DNA of 64,000 nucleotides from Gautieria morchelliformis (lineage: Eukaryota > Basidiomycota > Agaricomycetes > Gomphales > Gomphaceae). Below are positions 45,537 to 56,538 of this stretch, in pieces. The translations under genes were made by a program, and so were the position numbers. The notes below the pieces were generated by a model. The model was not told the DNA's origin. It made no database searches and saw only the letters and a list, made by a program, of their open reading frames with translations. The stretch covers positions 1 to 64,000 of the forward strand of contig WHVA01000266.1 in NCBI GenBank assembly GCA_015179125.1, in the 5' to 3' direction. Numbering within the stretch: the stretch's first letter is position 1; each line of letters opens with the position of its first letter.

Positions 45537-45985
45537 TCAGTGCTCTGGGGGATCACCCGGGGTCAACCCTGGCTGGATCACAAGGCTCTTGATCTTGTCA
45601 AGGAGGCCACTCTCTTTAAGCACCCCACTGTCATCCTGGGGGCCCCGGAAAGGGCCAGAAAGGCGCATGATCAGCCCATTCAGCACAACAACCCCTTGAA
45701 ACCTCATGCCATGGCATTTCCTATAGCTGGTGTAGACCAATTCTTGGTTATTTCCAGGGCGGCAGGTTTGTCTTATTGTACAGTCAATGAACCCAAAAAC
45801 AGAGCAGGTGGGAGCGCCGAATGCATGGAGGGTATCAGTATACATGCATAAATTGGCCACACTGAGCAGGCCCTCGTGATCCCACTCCAACAGGTGGCCC
45901 CACCATGAATTGGCGAAACTGGCTGTCTCTGTTCATGATCTGAGAAATGGGCAGCTGTGGCATGATGGTGGTGCATGTGCATGGT
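45537..45985 (-). pseudogene. PIF/Harbinger transposase (DDE_4) fragment
   Basis: Contains VFGFIDCTIRQTCRPGNN, the first catalytic aspartate block of the DDE_4 family, then YTSYRKCHGMRFQGVVVLNG and GPFRGPQDDSGVLKESGL with the second acidic block. Upstream in another frame is a short N-terminal part (ISQIMNRDSQFRQFM). The C-terminal third with the catalytic glutamate is missing. It is bounded by the LTR B remnant at 45994. Confidence 0.75.
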
Positions 45986-45993
45986 GTACAGTT

Positions 45994-46166
45994 CTGCCTC
46001 CTCCCTCACTCTATTGTATGTTTATTTCATCCATTTTCTATCATGACTATGCACCCCTATCCAACCCTGACTCATGATGGCCTCTTTCCTATTCGCTGAT
46101 CCCTTACGAGCATTCGATATAAGTAGTTTACATTCGCATGTATATTCCCCAGTTCAATTATCATAC
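45994..46166 (-). repeat. LTR family B, left piece split by Gypsy C
   Basis: Reverse complement of the middle of LTR B, ending CAATTATCATAC at 46166; the sequence resumes at 51472 with CATAC duplicated. Confidence 0.8.
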
Positions 46167-46229
46167 TATAAGGGCAACCTAGGCAGACGCTCTACACTCA
46201 AGCGGCGAACTGGCGAAGGGAGATGGTAG

Positions 46230-49200
46230 GCTTGTGACCCAACTTCGCGTTCAACAATGTAGGGGCCAAGTCGCTGATGAGCTAGCTTTTTCGAAGGACG
46301 GGTGGTGTGTATATCGCTTGCATCAAGGTAAACCTTGTCACCTGGCGAAAATGTAGGTGCTGGTTCACGTCGGCGATTGTAGTATGTCGCCATGTCCTCC
46401 TTTGACTTTGCCAGTGCCGACTTCGCTTCTGACAGTGACTCCTCCATGCATTCCTTGAATTCATTGACAGACTCAAGGTTCGATGGGGGTTGATGTGGTT
46501 CGAAGCCCATTTGTGGGTGCCACCCAGTGTCCAGCATAAAGGGCAATTGATGTGGAAGCATGCACATGGTTGTTGTACTGGAACTCAGCCATGGGCAAGA
46601 GGTCATCCCAGTCATTTTGTTGCTCATTGACAAAGAGTCGAAGGTACTGCTCTAGCTCTTGATTGAGTCGCTCCGTCTGCCTGTCAGTCTGCGGGTGGTA
46701 CGCTGTGGAGGCTGCGATGCGAATTCCCAGCAGGCGATAAAGCTCGTGAGTGAATTCCCGCACGAACTGGACCCCATGATCTGACACCATTGTTTGTGGG
46801 AGGCCATGCAGCTTCCAGACATGGTGTAGGAAAAGAGCCGCTGCTCCGGCTGCAGTGATCGTGGTGTTGGTGGGGATGAAGTGTGCCCATGTGGAGACCA
46901 AGTCCACTACATTCATCACAGCATCGTAGCCATGTGCATCAGGCAGTTCCACAATGAATTCAACACTGATCGTGTCCCAGCAAGCTTCAGGGACAGGTAG
47001 TGGATGGAGTTCACCGAGGGGTGGCTGCCTTTGTGCCTTTGTTCGCAGGCATAAATTGCACATCTTGGAGTACTCGCCAATATATCACGACATGTGGGGC
47101 CACCAGTAATTCCGTGAGACAAGTTCAAGGGTCGTCCATCGCCCAGGATGACCAGCGACCTGCGAATCATGGTGCTGGGCGACAATTCATCGCCTGAGGT
47201 CCTGGACATCTGGAACGTAAACTTTAGCTCGGAATGTGAGCAACCCATCCATCTCAGCCCACTCTGCAGACACCAGCGATTTCCCACCAGACTCTTGCAG
47301 CTTCTTTACCACTCCTGCGACCTCATCCTCCAGTGACCCATCTCCAAATGCCTTCTTCATGTTGCGAATAATCCCACATTCTTCCCCCACCAGGGTGAGC
47401 CCCTCCAGGGTGGGAACAATGAACAGCTCTGGGCGTAGGAGTGTCAAATCACTGTTGTCACCTGATCCTGACCAATGGTCTGAGCGCCGTGACAGCGCAT
47501 CTGACTTGCCCATCGTGACACCAGGCTGATGGTGAAGCTCAAAATCAAAATGCAACAAGTAGAGGGACCATCTAGCCTGCCTGCGATTAAGCTTCTTTGC
47601 AGTGCGAAAATACTCCAGGTTCTTGTGGTCTGTCCAGATCTCAATGCAATGCTTAGTGCCTTCAAGGAAATGTCGCCATTCCTCTAGGGCGCAAATAATC
47701 GCCAGCATCTCCTTGTCATTAATCTCATAATTTCACTCCACAGGAGTGAGACTCTTTGAGTAAAATGCAATGGGATGGGATGCCATTTGTCATCATCTGG
47801 AGATCGCTGGGACAGGACTGCACAAGTGGCGACATCTGAACTGTCAGCCTCCACTCGGTATGGTTGATTGTCATCCGCAAAGTGCAGGATTGGCGTTGAT
47901 GTGAATCGCTGCTTTAGCCCATCAAATGCCTGCTGTTCGCGATCACCCCATGACCATTGTACGTCCTTCTTGGTGAGCTCAAACAGGGGTCGCGCATGAT
48001 GTGAGAAGCCCTCCACAAACCGGCGATAAAAGTTGGCAAATCCCAGGAAAGCCTGCACCTCTTTGCGATTTGCTGGGGGTTGGCCAGTCCATGACACCTG
48101 CAACCTTGACGGGGTCCATCTCCACCTTGCCATGGGACACAATGAGCCCAAGGTACTCAATCTTCGTTCGCTCAAATTCGCATTTCTCAGGGCGAAGATA
48201 GAGCTTGTGCTGCCGTAGGCGCTCAAGGACTATTCGCAGAAGTCGGCGATGCTCCTCAAGGGTGTCAGTGAAGATCAGGATGTCATCCAGGTACACACAC
48301 ACATGCCCTTCCTTGATGAGGTCTTGGAATATTTCATTCATCATGGTTTGAAATGTTGCAGGACTGTTTGTGAGCCCAAAGAACATGACGAGGGGTTCAA
48401 AGAGGCCGCGATTAGTGCGGAATGCAGCCTTCCACTCATCGCCATCTGTTATCTGCACATTGTTGAAACCCCATCGCACGTCTAGCTTGGTGAAGTATTT
48501 TGCTCCACGAAGTTGTGTGATGAGCTCGGAAATGATGGGGAGGGGGTAGCAGTTCTTCACTGTCATGGCATTGAGCACGCGATAATCCTGGACCAGTCGC
48601 AGCGACCCATCCTTCTTCTTGATGAAGAACACGGGGCTGGCCATAGGAGATTTCGAGGGGCGAATGCGACCAGTGCGCAGGTTTTCCTGCAGGAATTCAT
48701 CCAGCTGCAACTGTTCACTGGGGGCAAGTGGGTAAACCTTGCATGCAGGTGGCTTGGCTCCTGGCTCGAGCTCAATCGCATGGTCCCATGTCCTGCGTTC
48801 GGGAACTGAATCAAAGGACTCTTTAGCGAAAACATCCTTGAAGTCACGGAGGTACGGAGGGATGAGTTCCTTTTCCGCTGGGGGTACACTGCGAAGGGCC
48901 CTTTCTGCTAGCTGTTGCGAAGTGGTTGTGGTGGCTGCGATAATGGGTACAGGTACATTGGGTGTGGACACAGTCGCAAACAGGCGGTCTCCTGGCCCCA
49001 GAAGGGGCTCAATGTCACCTGGCTCATCTTCTTCGGTGTCACTCTCTTCCTCTTCCACCATCTGGGGCAGAGGGCCCATGCGGCATGCACGTATCCTTGC
49101 CTCCTCTTTCGGCTCTTCACGCAGTGCCACTCTTCATGGGAGACACTGTGCAGGGCATCAACTCAGTGTCACCTCCTGCGTTCGCCAGTTAACCTCTGGG

Positions 49201-49500
49201 TTGTGCTCCCGGAGCCATGGATAGCCAAGGATCATCTTGTCCTTCCCAAGTTTCGTAATGGCGAAGACAGCGGAATCGCAGGATGATATCAACAACATTG
49301 CGAATTGCTCCACCTTCATTGGGGGTGCCATCAACATTGTACACAGGGGCAGGGTGTGTCAGTGATCGCATGGTTAACTTCTCGGTGGCGACAAATTCAC
49401 TGTCAATGAACAACCCAGTTGCACTGCTGTCAAGGAGCGCAGTCACTTTGACCTCAGCTGTGTCTGTTGTCTGGATCTCTCTCTACCTTGAGGTTCAGCG
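46230..49500 (-). pseudogene. Gypsy C pol region
   Basis: Protease shows ALLDSSATGLFID; reverse transcriptase shows YPLPIISELITQLRGAKYFT, KLDVRWGFNNVQI and the catalytic block HVCVYLDDILIFTD; RNase H has EVEADSSDVATCAVLSQ-like and HKNLEYF motifs; integrase has a CNLC finger end and TAYHPQTDRQTERLNQELEQ. No chromodomain is seen. Fossil with several breaks. Confidence 0.85.
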
Positions 49501-49717
49501 AATTTGGAGAGGGAACAGATGCTACCACGAAGTGCTTGGGAAGGGCTCTCTCCCAACGCTTCAATTGTGGCAAGGGACGTTTCGGAATGCCATCGGTTGA
49601 TGTGTCTTTATCTCCTGCTGCGCGCGACCCAGTTTCCGACACGTAATTGTATCTTCAGTATCTGGGGCTATTGACAGGCAGCAAAGCGATTGGACAGGGG
49701 CAGCGAGGGCACATCTC

Positions 49718-50518
49718 TCACTCGCTGCATGACACAAAATCCTCCACGTCATCCTTCTCGACGTCTTCCTCAGCAACATCTCGCACATCCGCAGCGACCA
49801 TCCAGTGCTCCAGCAACTCCTCACGCTCATCAGCTGTCATGTGGCAGACATCGTAGGCCTGGGGGCATTCTCGCGCGAAATGTCCGACCTTCCCGCAGCG
49901 CCGACAGGTGAGTGGCTGTGGGAATCGCTTTTTCGCAGCATCCACATCCATCGGAGTTGGCCCAGAGGAAGTTGGAAGGGTTGTGGGCACTGGGATTATC
50001 GCTGGCCTTGAAGGGAGTTGACTGGTGAACCTGGTATGCGATTCACCTGCCTTGCAAAAAACTGGTGGTGAGGGAGGGCCACTGTTTGTCACCCTAGGTC
50101 CCTGGAACGCTTCGTTGGCTGCACGCCTGAGTGCAACTGTTCTCGCCGCTCCATACCATGCAGAAAGGTCATCGTCCTTTGGCCTGCCATCCAACATCAA
50201 TGCAATGTGACTCTGGATCACAGGTTCGAGACCTCGACGGAACTTCATCAGAATCGATCTCCCATCTGTGTATTCAGCCTTCTCAGTCAGCTCTTCAAAC
50301 CCATCGATGTATTCGTCAACTGAATGCTTGCCCTGGTGGTACTGGCGCAATTCCAGTTGATTCATTGCATCAGTGGCCTCATGTCGGGGATAGAACTGCT
50401 GGCGAAATGCTTCAACGAAATCCTTCCAGGTCGTGTAGAGCGGCATGCCATGCTTTGCTTCATGAGTGAATGTGCGAGTGGCAAAAGTCGCCGCCCTCCC
50501 TGTTTTCATGAAGGCCAT
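49718..50518 (-). pseudogene. Gypsy C gag fragment with zinc knuckle
   Basis: A 266-residue stretch with the retrotransposon gag fold (WKDFVEAFRQQFYPRHEA, YIDGFEELTEKAEYTDG) and a CCHC knuckle, CRRCGKVGHFARECP, near its end. Gag forms the particle and binds element RNA. Confidence 0.85.
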
Positions 50519-50948
50519 CGCCCAAAGGATCTGCTACTGCTCGTCCGGGAAGTCGCTCGCACACACACCCAGGTAGAGGCTGCATGACTGGATGAAGTTG
50601 TGACCACTTGCATGATCGCCATCCTACTCAGAAGGCTTTGCTGGCTCAGCTGTTCACTTTGAGGAGGTGCGAACATGACTAGGGAGTCCAGCCATCAGCC
50701 CAGTGGTCGTAGCCTGCAGGGTATTCAACCTCATCTCCAGATCTTGTTTTTCCTGCCTCTCTCTCATCAACTCTTGCTCTATCGCCGCCAAGCGGTCCAA
50801 AACTTCAGCAGCAGATGGCAAGTTGTCCATGGTAAGTGTTAGAGGGTGTGAGGGTATGAGAAGGGATTGCTAAAATCACTGCTTTCGAAGGGTGTTCGAT
50901 TCGAAGTCGGGCGATTTCACAACCGGTGCTCTAGAGAGAGATTTCTAC

Positions 50949-51471
50949 TATAAGGGCAACCTAGGCAGACGCTCTACACTCAAGCGGCGAACTGGCGACG
51001 GGGGATCCAAAGTAAGATAGAGAACTATATACATGACACAGACATACCTGGTGAAGGGGGATCCAAAGAGAAAACTCTAGGGAACCCCTTCGCCACCTAA
51101 CTACGACTATAAGCAAACTCAGGCATGCTAGCCCGATCACCGAATGCCCGAGTTACATAAGCAATCACGCCAGCAATAACAGGGCTGGGCAGATAAGGAA
51201 GGAATGATGTCGGAAGGGGCCGGAACAGGAAGGGAAATAAACGGAACACAAGACAGAAGGATGCGAAAGGCTAGGAGAAGCTCAGGGGTCATCAATAACA
51301 CGCTGCGATAAAGCAGTGTGCCATAAAGCATGCGATAATGCACACTGCGATACTGCATGCGATAAACCGTGCGATAATGCGCACTGCGATAATGCATGCG
51401 ATAAAGCATGCGATAATGCATGCGATAAACCATGCAATAATGCGCAGTGTGTGATTGGTGTTCCCCTGACA
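50949..51471 (-). repeat. 5' LTR of Gypsy C
   Basis: 523 bp, from TGTCAGGGGAACACC (minus strand, at 51471) to GGTTGCCCTTATA (at 50949). It contains the minisatellite at 51296-51455. Confidence 0.82.
51296..51455 (+). repeat. Minisatellite in the Gypsy C LTR
   Basis: About ten imperfect units of TGCGATAAWGCA type, about 13 bp each, interleaved with GCGCACTGCGA. It creates false histidine/serine-rich open frames. Confidence 0.8.
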
Positions 51472-51878
51472 CATACATCCATCTTGTGCAAAAACTTGAC
51501 CTCGCTGTGACTATCGTCTTGAGCCTTCTCCTGTAGATTTCTACCTTCGACCAGAGGAAGACTTAGGCGTCACTGATGAGTTTCCATACTTCATCTTCGT
51601 TACCTTAGCCTTCGAACTATTTTCTGTGCTGTTGGCGAAGGGATTGTTGCTACTTAGATGACCTTTCTGTGGCACCTTTCACGTTACATCATCAAGTGCC
51701 ATGAGCTATTTGCTATGACTGTAGATAGGGCGAGCCCCGATCGGGTAGCCCTCTTATCTTCTGAACATTTATCGGTTCACCTTATTCGCCGAACGGCATA
51801 TCTCTTCACACAAGTGATTCGGGCATTCACTGTGTTCACTAATACACGATATTAACACCTAAAAACCAATCTTGTCAG
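51472..51878 (-). repeat. LTR family B, right piece split by Gypsy C
   Basis: Continues the LTR B sequence from CATACATCCATCTTGTG to the terminal CCAATCTTGTCA at 51878. Confidence 0.82.
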
Positions 51879-52740
51879 GCGGCAGGATGAGTCAATATCC
51901 ATAGGTGTCGATTATTGGATGGCACTGTAACAACAGGAGCCATGGCAGGAGTACCATGTGATCTGGCAGGGAGAGGGTGGCTAGGGTCATGAGGTGTCTG
52001 TTCCTTCCTGACCTCTAACAGATGGCAATGATTGTGGTCAATCTGACAGGCCGCTTTCTTCCAGCCTTTGAGGTTGGGTGGAAGTGAGGGTTGGGCATGG
52101 ATCTTGTCAATGATACCTGCTGGAACGCCATGAGCATAGGCATCCTCGAGTGCCTCATCATTAAAGCCTGTCCTGCATGCCAGGATCTCAAATTGAGCTG
52201 TGTACTCATCTGCTGGCATTCCTGACATCATCCTGAGGTCTGCAGCTTAGTGCAAGCCATTCTGGCACGATCTGGGTCCCCAAAGGCCTCCTTACACATG
52301 TAATGATCTCCTCCAGAGTGGATATAGAGGAGGTGCCATCAATGACAGCCTGTGTCTCATTGTGTGCCCATATTTCCCCAGAGCCTCCAGTCATGAAGAG
52401 AGAGTGTATAGGACCTTTGTGCATTCATTTGGGAAGGACCCTGGTTGGACAGCAATGGCCAACCTGATAGACCTGATAACTCCTTCAGTCGCTGCATGGT
52501 CTCCACCGAACTTCTCCAGTTCCGCTGCTTTGATGGAGTGAGTGGATGGAGGTATGTTAGAGGGTACTGAGGGGGCAATGGCTTGAGTGGCAGTAAGGGC
52601 GGCAGCAGATGCAGCATGGGCCAAGTTGTTGTGGACATTAATGAACTGATTCTGCAGCTCCTGATTCTGCAGTTGAAGTTGCTGCAACTGCTGCGCTTGG
52701 CTGGATAGGATCGAAGAAATGGGCCCTGGTCACCCAGGGA
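51879..52740 (-). pseudogene. Gypsy gag fragment of another family
   Basis: Pieces with IKAAELEKFGGDHAAT, MPADEYTAQFEILACRTGFND and VPAGIIDKI, the usual Ty3/Gypsy gag block order, preceded by a glutamine-rich coiled segment (LQLQNQELQNQF). No LTR or pol is attached. Old and broken. Confidence 0.7.
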
Positions 52741-52966
52741 GTCCCAATAAGCATCAGGGAGTTGTCTGTCATAGGATAAGGTAGAATTTTTTCAAGAAGA
52801 AAGTGTGGGGTCATCCTATGAGCTTGATATTGTGAGGGCAACACTAATGACGAAGCCACAACCTAAAGATACTCAAGGAGATAACGGCCGATGCAAGGAC
52901 AAATAACCAACTGTGTAGTGGATATCCTCAGAGATCAAGCTGAGGAGACGCCACCACACTGGCTAC

Positions 52967-53365
52967 CACTGGAGGCATATAAAAATTTTCTGGTCTGAAA
53001 AACTGTTCAAAAAACTGTAAAGATATTCCAAATTTTTTTAGTGTTTTTAATGTAAAAAAACTTTAACATAATTTTGTGTTTTTGTTAGAATTTGTTGAGC
53101 AAGAAAATTGTAAAAAAGTTTAAAGTTTTTTGCAGGGTTTTTTATGTCTTTTTATAAGTTTCTTTGTGAAAACACAAAGAAACCTATAAAAAACCCTGAA
53201 AAAAACTTTGAATTTTTTTACAATTTTCTTGCTCAACAAATTCTAATAAAAACACAAAATTTTATTACAGTTTTTTTTACATAAAAAACTCTATATATAT
53301 TTGGAATATATTTACTGTTTTTTGAACAGTTTTTCAGACAAGAAAACTTTTATATGCCTGCAGTG
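52967..53365. mobile_element. Palindromic CACTA-like MITE, copy 2, TSD TAC
   Basis: 399 bp. Ends CACTGGAGGCATATAAAA and, reversed, CACTGCAGGCATATAAAA; TAC on both sides (52964-52966, 53366-53368). Arms form a near-complete foldback. Same family as 3734-4127. Confidence 0.87.
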
Positions 53366-53408
53366 TACAGTCTTATAGCCCTGGCAAGGATTACATAATA
53401 GGGGAGAT

Positions 53409-53540
53409 GGAAACTTGTAGAAACTTGTAGAAGGTTGTGGAAACTCGTGGAAGATGATGGAAACTCATGGAAGATTATAGAAACTCGTAGAAGGTTATGG
53501 AAACTGATAGAAGGTGACAGAAACTTGTGGAAGGAAACAC
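53409..53540 (+). repeat. Minisatellite, about 20-bp unit
   Basis: Six to seven units of the type GGAAACTCGTGGAAGATTAT. Confidence 0.8.
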
Positions 53541-53611
53541 CTGAACCCTCACACAGGGCGGCTGAGCCAGTGTATCACCATTGAAGCAAGTACCGGACAC
53601 GGCCAACCTGG

Positions 53612-54854
53612 TGTCAAGATTGGTTTTTAGGCGTTAATATCATGTATTAGTGAACACAGCGAATGCCTGAATAACTTGTGCAAATAAGTATGCCGTTCGG
53701 CGAAGAGGGTGAACCAATAAATGTTGGGCTGCCCGATTGGGGCTCACCCTATCTAAAGTCGTAGTGAAATAGCTCATGGCACTTGACGATGTAATGTGCA
53801 AGGTGCCACAGAAAGGTTGTCTAAGTAGCGACAATCCTTCTGCCGGCGAAGGTGGTCCTTCGGAGCCCTTCGCTGACAGTACAGAAACTAGTTTTAAGGC
53901 TAAGGTAACGAAGATGTAGTATGAAAACTCACCAGTGATGCCTAAGTCTTCCTCTGGTCGAAGATAGAAATTTACAGGAGAAGGCTCAAGACGATAGTCA
54001 CAGCAAGGTCAAGTTTGCACAAGATGGATGTATGATAATTGAACTGGGGAATATACATGCGAATGTAAACTACTTATATCGAATGCTCGTAAGGTATCAG
54101 ATAATAGGAAAGAGGCCGTCAGGAGTCAGGGTTGGATAGGGGTGTGCAGTCATGATACAAATAGATGAAATAAACATACAATAGAATGGAAGAGGAGTTC
54201 AAACATGAAACAATGGAGAGGAAAGAGGGCGAAGGCACCTATGTACGAAAACATGCCTTGGGACCTGCATATACGCCACCCTGCATGTCTGCTGGGTTGA
54301 TCCCACACGACCTACGGGTAGGACGTCCCGCGAATGGATCCTGGCCATATGAACACTTAAAGGGGTTGCATTAGGAAGATGATGGGCACAGTGATGGACC
54401 ATCACACCGGGTAGAGGACGTCGATCGCGTTTGATGGCGTGCCTGCTGGCAAATGATGCGAGCAGCGAATGGTCGTTCGGCGAATGTGGCGAAGGGTGAA
54501 CGGAAAGGACATAGAGGAGGCGTTGTTGAAGGGAGGGGCGAAGCCGAGTGAACACAGAGGGAGTGGTGAAAGGGGAAACAGGGATAGCTGGGTGCAGGAA
54601 ATACATGAGTCGTGACAATCCGACCATAGGAACATCGAAAGGGGGTTGAGTGGAGGAGGAGATAGGGCCAGTGATGAACCACCAAGCCGGTCAAAGGGCG
54701 TCGATCGTGCTTTGATGGTGTGGCTATGGTGAATGACGTGAACAGTGAATACCGATCACCAACCTCGGCGAAGGCCGATCGGAGCGAACATAGAGGTCGA
54801 GTGAGGAATGAGAGGATAGAGTGACTGGGCATAGGAAATAAACATGTCATGACA
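53612..54854 (+). repeat. LTR family B, long copy with duplicated 3' part
   Basis: From TGTCAAGATTGG to CATGACA, 1243 bp. Flanks CCTGG and CATGG agree at four of five bases. The last part occurs twice (about 54351-54630 and 54630-54854). Confidence 0.75.
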
Positions 54855-54957
54855 CATGGCCACGAAATGAAAACCATACCCTCTCGGGGTACTGGGAAAT
54901 AAATGGCATGAAGGCCCACTGCCTGCTTGATAGCAGGAGCAAAGGGGTGTTGCTATC

Positions 54958-55060
54958 TGTTGGAATGTGAGTGATGTCACGTTGAAAACATTGTATATTA
55001 GTTACTGTGTATTGTACATAGTTCCTCATGCAGTTGTACCATCTCGCTTGTTCTGTAACA
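54958..55060 (+). repeat. 5' LTR of the gag-only Copia element
   Basis: TGTTGGAATG to TTCTGTAACA, 103 bp. Confidence 0.8.
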
Positions 55061-55273
55061 CAACTATGCAACTCCCTGCCCTGTCGAGGCTGAAGTCAAC
55101 ACTCTAAAATCACGCCTACTGAAAGCACGTTGCGCTTAATGAAAGCACCCTTCCTCATCAAAAGCCACAGCTACCGAAACCGTGCACTGTTGTTGAGCTT
55201 ACCGAAAGCTCAATTGTTGAAAGCCATGCCTACCGAAAGCGTGCACCCTTGTTGAGCCTACCGAAAGCTCAAA

Positions 55274-56036
55274 TTGTTTGCAATCATGCTGGAGACCCAG
55301 TTTGAGAAGCTGAATGAAAATAATTATGTGGATTGGTGTTATATGATGGAGGCACTGCTGACTGAGAAGGACCTTTGGGATGTTGTTGATGGGACCAAGC
55401 ACCGTCCTGCCAGCACCCACAACTCCAAGGCCGTTCGTGCTTATGTCAAGAAGCAGCAAGTTGCCTGAGCGAAAAGTATTCTCCACATTGAACCTTCCCA
55501 GCTTCCTCATGCTCGCTTCAGTAACCCAACAGAGATTTGGGAGAACCTTGAACAAGTCCATCGTGCTCGTGGATTTGTGACCTGTCTTGCCCTTCGTTGT
55601 GAATTCCTGTATATGAAGAAATGTGACAACCAGGTGATGAATTCATGGATTGCTGATGTCAAAAATACTGCATACTGTCTCAACACTGCTGGAGTTACAA
55701 TTATTGATGAGCACATCATTCTCTCACTCACAGCGGGACTACCAGATTCGTATTCCACACTCATCATCACTCTCAACAATTTTCCCGAATGAACTCACAC
55801 TTCCAAATGTCATCACCCGTCTTTTGAATGAGGAGGTGCGACAAAACGCTCATGAAGACATTGTGGAACTCTCAGGACCTGTCTATTCTGTACAAGATGT
55901 CAAGAACAAGAAAATCAAGATGCAACCTTCCGAAATTACTTGCTACAGTTGTGGCAAGAAAGGTCACTACAAGTCTAATTGTCCAGAACTGAAGAAGGAC
56001 GAAACAGGTGACAAAGTCGCAGCTTCTTTGTTCTGA
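55274..56036 (+). pseudogene. Copia gag of the gag-only element
   Basis: Begins near FEKLNENNYVDWCYMMEALL (Copia gag N-terminal motif) and continues ILHIEPSQLPHARFSNPTEI, the UBN2 fold, LTAGLPDSYSTLI, and a CCHC knuckle CYSCGKKGHYKSNC near 55940-55985. It ends about 35 bases before the 3' LTR, so gag fills the whole internal region. Different family from Copia 1 and 2. Confidence 0.83.
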
Positions 56037-56069
56037 TTACCTTTCAACTTTCCGTCACTTGAGGAGGTG

Positions 56070-56202
56070 TGTTGGAATGCAAGCGATGTCATGTCGACCT
56101 CACTTACATGCCAGGTTGAAAACATCGTATATTAGTTACTGCGTATTGTACATAGTTCCTCATGCAGTTGCAACCTGCTACCATCTTGCTTGTTCTCTAA
56201 TG
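56070..56202 (+). repeat. 3' LTR of the gag-only Copia element
   Basis: TGTTGGAATG to CTCTAATG, 133 bp; about 30 bp longer than the 5' LTR through two internal insertions or losses. Confidence 0.78.
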
Positions 56203-56207
56203 CTATC

Positions 56208-56538
56208 CCTGAGTTCACATGCACCACAGGGATGAAAACTTTCGCCCTGGACCAGCCAATTGCACTGCAGTTAGCCTGCATAGGCAGTCGCTCCACAATC
56301 AATTATGGAATGAACATGTCCATTAAATTTGGTTGTGAAATGTACAATGAGTACTTCAACATAGCCAATGTCCAATATTACAATGTGATCTTGAGGATGC
56401 CATTCCTGAGGAGAATTGACATCACCTTGGACTTTTCAAATCCAGGGACGATCTGTGTAGGGAATGAGGTCATCCCCACAGGCAAGGTATCGTTCGACGA
56501 TAAGGAAATGCCGAGCGAAGGCAGGGAATGGAGGGTAA
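56208..56538 (+). pseudogene. Gypsy protease fragment
   Basis: IALQLACIGSRSTINYGMNM, YFNIANVQYYNVILRMPFL and GNEVIPTGK follow the pattern of the protease region of a fungal Ty3/Gypsy lineage. It is cut on the left by the gag-only Copia element and on the right by an LTR B insertion. Confidence 0.65.

Larger units (their letters stand above)
46167..51471 (-). mobile_element. Ty3/Gypsy element (family C), nested in LTR B, TSD CATAC
   Basis: Read on the minus strand: 5' LTR (51471-50949), gag (about 50830-49600), protease (about 49500-49150), reverse transcriptase (about 48900-47980), RNase H (47800-47190), integrase (47180-46230) and a 54-bp 3' LTR remnant (46220-46167). CATAC flanks both ends (46162-46166, 51472-51476). 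The remnant matches the 5' LTR end at nearly every base, so the element is young. About half a dozen breaks are visible. Confidence 0.88.
54958..56202 (+). mobile_element. Gag-only Copia element, TSD CTATC
   Basis: A compact 1245-bp unit: 5' LTR (54958-55060), gag with zinc knuckle, an ACTTGAGGAGGTG purine-rich tract, and 3' LTR (56070-56202), flanked by CTATC on both sides (54953-54957, 56203-56207). No protease, integrase or reverse transcriptase is present between the LTRs. It appears whole for its class, with two or three breaks in gag. It must have moved with enzymes supplied by another element. Confidence 0.82.

Noticed and set aside
50890-50945. tRNA-like T-arm (GTTCGATTC) next to the Gypsy C 5' LTR
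   Set aside because: No matching T stem, anticodon arm or acceptor could be found; probably chance or part of the leader.
51137-51478. Histidine/serine-rich open frames on the minus strand
   Set aside because: They are translations of the TGCGATAA minisatellite in the Gypsy C LTR.
53409-53540. CRISPR-like array
   Set aside because: Simple tandem minisatellite without spacers.
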